DNA of 6,028 nt from Candidatus Cloacimonadota bacterium (GTDB lineage Bacteria > Cloacimonadota > Cloacimonadia > JGIOTU-2 > B8-G9). The stretch covers positions 1 to 6,028 of the forward strand of contig QMNM01000100.1 in assembly GCA_003647765.1 (NCBI GenBank), given 5' to 3'. Below the pieces are notes generated by a model, which worked only from the letters and a program-made list of their open reading frames with translations, searched no databases and had not been told where the DNA came from. Below are positions 5,399 through 6,028 of the stretch, in pieces. Positions within the stretch are counted from its first letter, which is position 1; every line of letters starts with the position of its first letter. The translations under genes were made by a program, and so were the position numbers.

Positions 5399-6028
5399 AT
5401 GCAGACAAAAATTTATCAAAAGGTATTAAAAGCAAATGATCTTATTGCTGAAGAAAATCGCAATTTAATAAAAAAATACAATATTTTCGCTGTCAATCTT
5501 GTTGGGTCTCCTGGTTCTGGTAAAACTACTCTTTTAGAACGAACAATTGAGCAGTTGGGAAATGAGATTAATTTTGGTGTTATTGAAGGTGATTTAGCTA
5601 CAAGCAATGACGCAGATAGGATAAAAAAGTATAACATACCAGTAGCCCAAATCAATACTCAGGGTGCGTGTCATTTAGATGCTTTAATGGTGAAGCAACC
5701 GCTATCAGATTTGCCACTTTCTGAAATAGATGTGCTATTTATTGAGAATGTAGGAAATCTCGTATGTCCTGCTGGTTATGATTTAGGTGAGAACAAAAGA
5801 ATAGTCATAATGAGTGTTCCAGAAGGCGATGATAAACCAGCTAAATATCCATTGATTTTTAGAAAATCTGATGCTGTGGTTATCACTAAAATTGACCTGT
5901 TAGATTATTTTGACTTCTCAATTGAAACCGCTTATAAATACGCAAAGATAGTAAATAAAAATTTGAACTTGGCTTCGCTATCATCAAAAACAAAAGAAAA
6001 TTTTGATGAATGGATAAACTGGTTAAAA
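5399..6028 (+). CDS. hypB: Hydrogenase nickel incorporation GTPase HypB, 3' end beyond the window
   Basis: HypB is a SIMIBI-class GTPase that works with HypA to deliver nickel to the large subunit of [NiFe]-hydrogenase, and sometimes supports urease. The frame from the ATG at 5399 stays open to the window edge, giving 210 residues. Visible motifs are the P-loop GSPGSGKT (36-43), EGD (63-65), CHLDA (91-95), ENVGNLVCPA (116-125), VPEGDDKP (140-147), TKID (163-166) and a G5-like SSKT (195-198). C91, H92 and C123 match the G-domain metal site. The N-terminal CxxCGC nickel motif and histidine-rich stretch of some HypB proteins are absent. The family is usually about 215-220 residues in this short form, so only a few C-terminal residues are probably missing. 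AAAGGA (5387-5392) lies six bases before the ATG, and an in-frame stop at 5360 excludes an earlier start. It is divergent from the minus-strand genes and probably opens a hydrogenase maturation operon. Confidence 0.95.
   Translation, partial: MQTKIYQKVLKANDLIAEENRNLIKKYNIFAVNLVGSPGSGKTTLLERTIEQLGNEINFGVIEGDLATSNDADRIKKYNIPVAQINTQGACHLDALMVKQPLSDLPLSEIDVLFIENVGNLVCPAGYDLGENKRIVIMSVPEGDDKPAKYPLIFRKSDAVVITKIDLLDYFDFSIETAYKYAKIVNKNLNLASLSSKTKENFDEWINWLK

Noticed and set aside
5416-5655. A 79-codon reading frame on the minus strand
   Set aside because: It is antisense to the well-supported hypB coding sequence and has no recognisable motif.

Overview
This is an AT-rich bacterial window (about one third G+C by eye) with strong AAGGAGA-type ribosome binding sites. 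Four complete genes lie on the minus strand, and one gene on the plus strand runs off the right edge. The mix of a type 2 isoleucyl-tRNA synthetase, a nickel-hydrogenase maturation GTPase and short CACAGAG-type dispersed repeats suggests an anaerobic, perhaps uncultured, bacterium. I cannot assign a phylum from the sequence alone.

Layout from left to right. Positions 1-146 are non-coding and hold a GTAGGGC heptamer array next to a CACAGAG-type half repeat. Positions 147-1022 (minus) are rsgA, a ribosome-assembly GTPase with a TTG start. A 99-base gap follows. Positions 1122-4247 (minus) are ileS, a long type 2 isoleucyl-tRNA synthetase whose HIGH signature reads GIHH. Positions 4327-4933 (minus) are a vapB-vapC type toxin-antitoxin pair with a 23-base overlap. 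Positions 4934-5398 are a divergent intergenic region. It holds a probable extended -10 promoter for the toxin-antitoxin pair, a 10-bp perfect inverted repeat, and a 91-bp imperfect palindrome made of CACAAAG/CACAGAG arms. Positions 5399-6028 (plus) are hypB, open at the window edge.

The minus-strand genes probably form one transcription unit, vapB-vapC-ileS-rsgA, because I see no convincing terminator between them. If so, an autoregulated toxin-antitoxin promoter would contribute to expression of two core translation genes. hypB belongs to a separate, divergent unit, probably for nickel insertion into [NiFe]-hydrogenase.

I see no clear new multi-gene system. The points most worth a second look are the swapped GIHH signature in ileS, the CACAGAG-type repeats flanking the minus-strand unit, and the toxin-antitoxin pair upstream of ileS.
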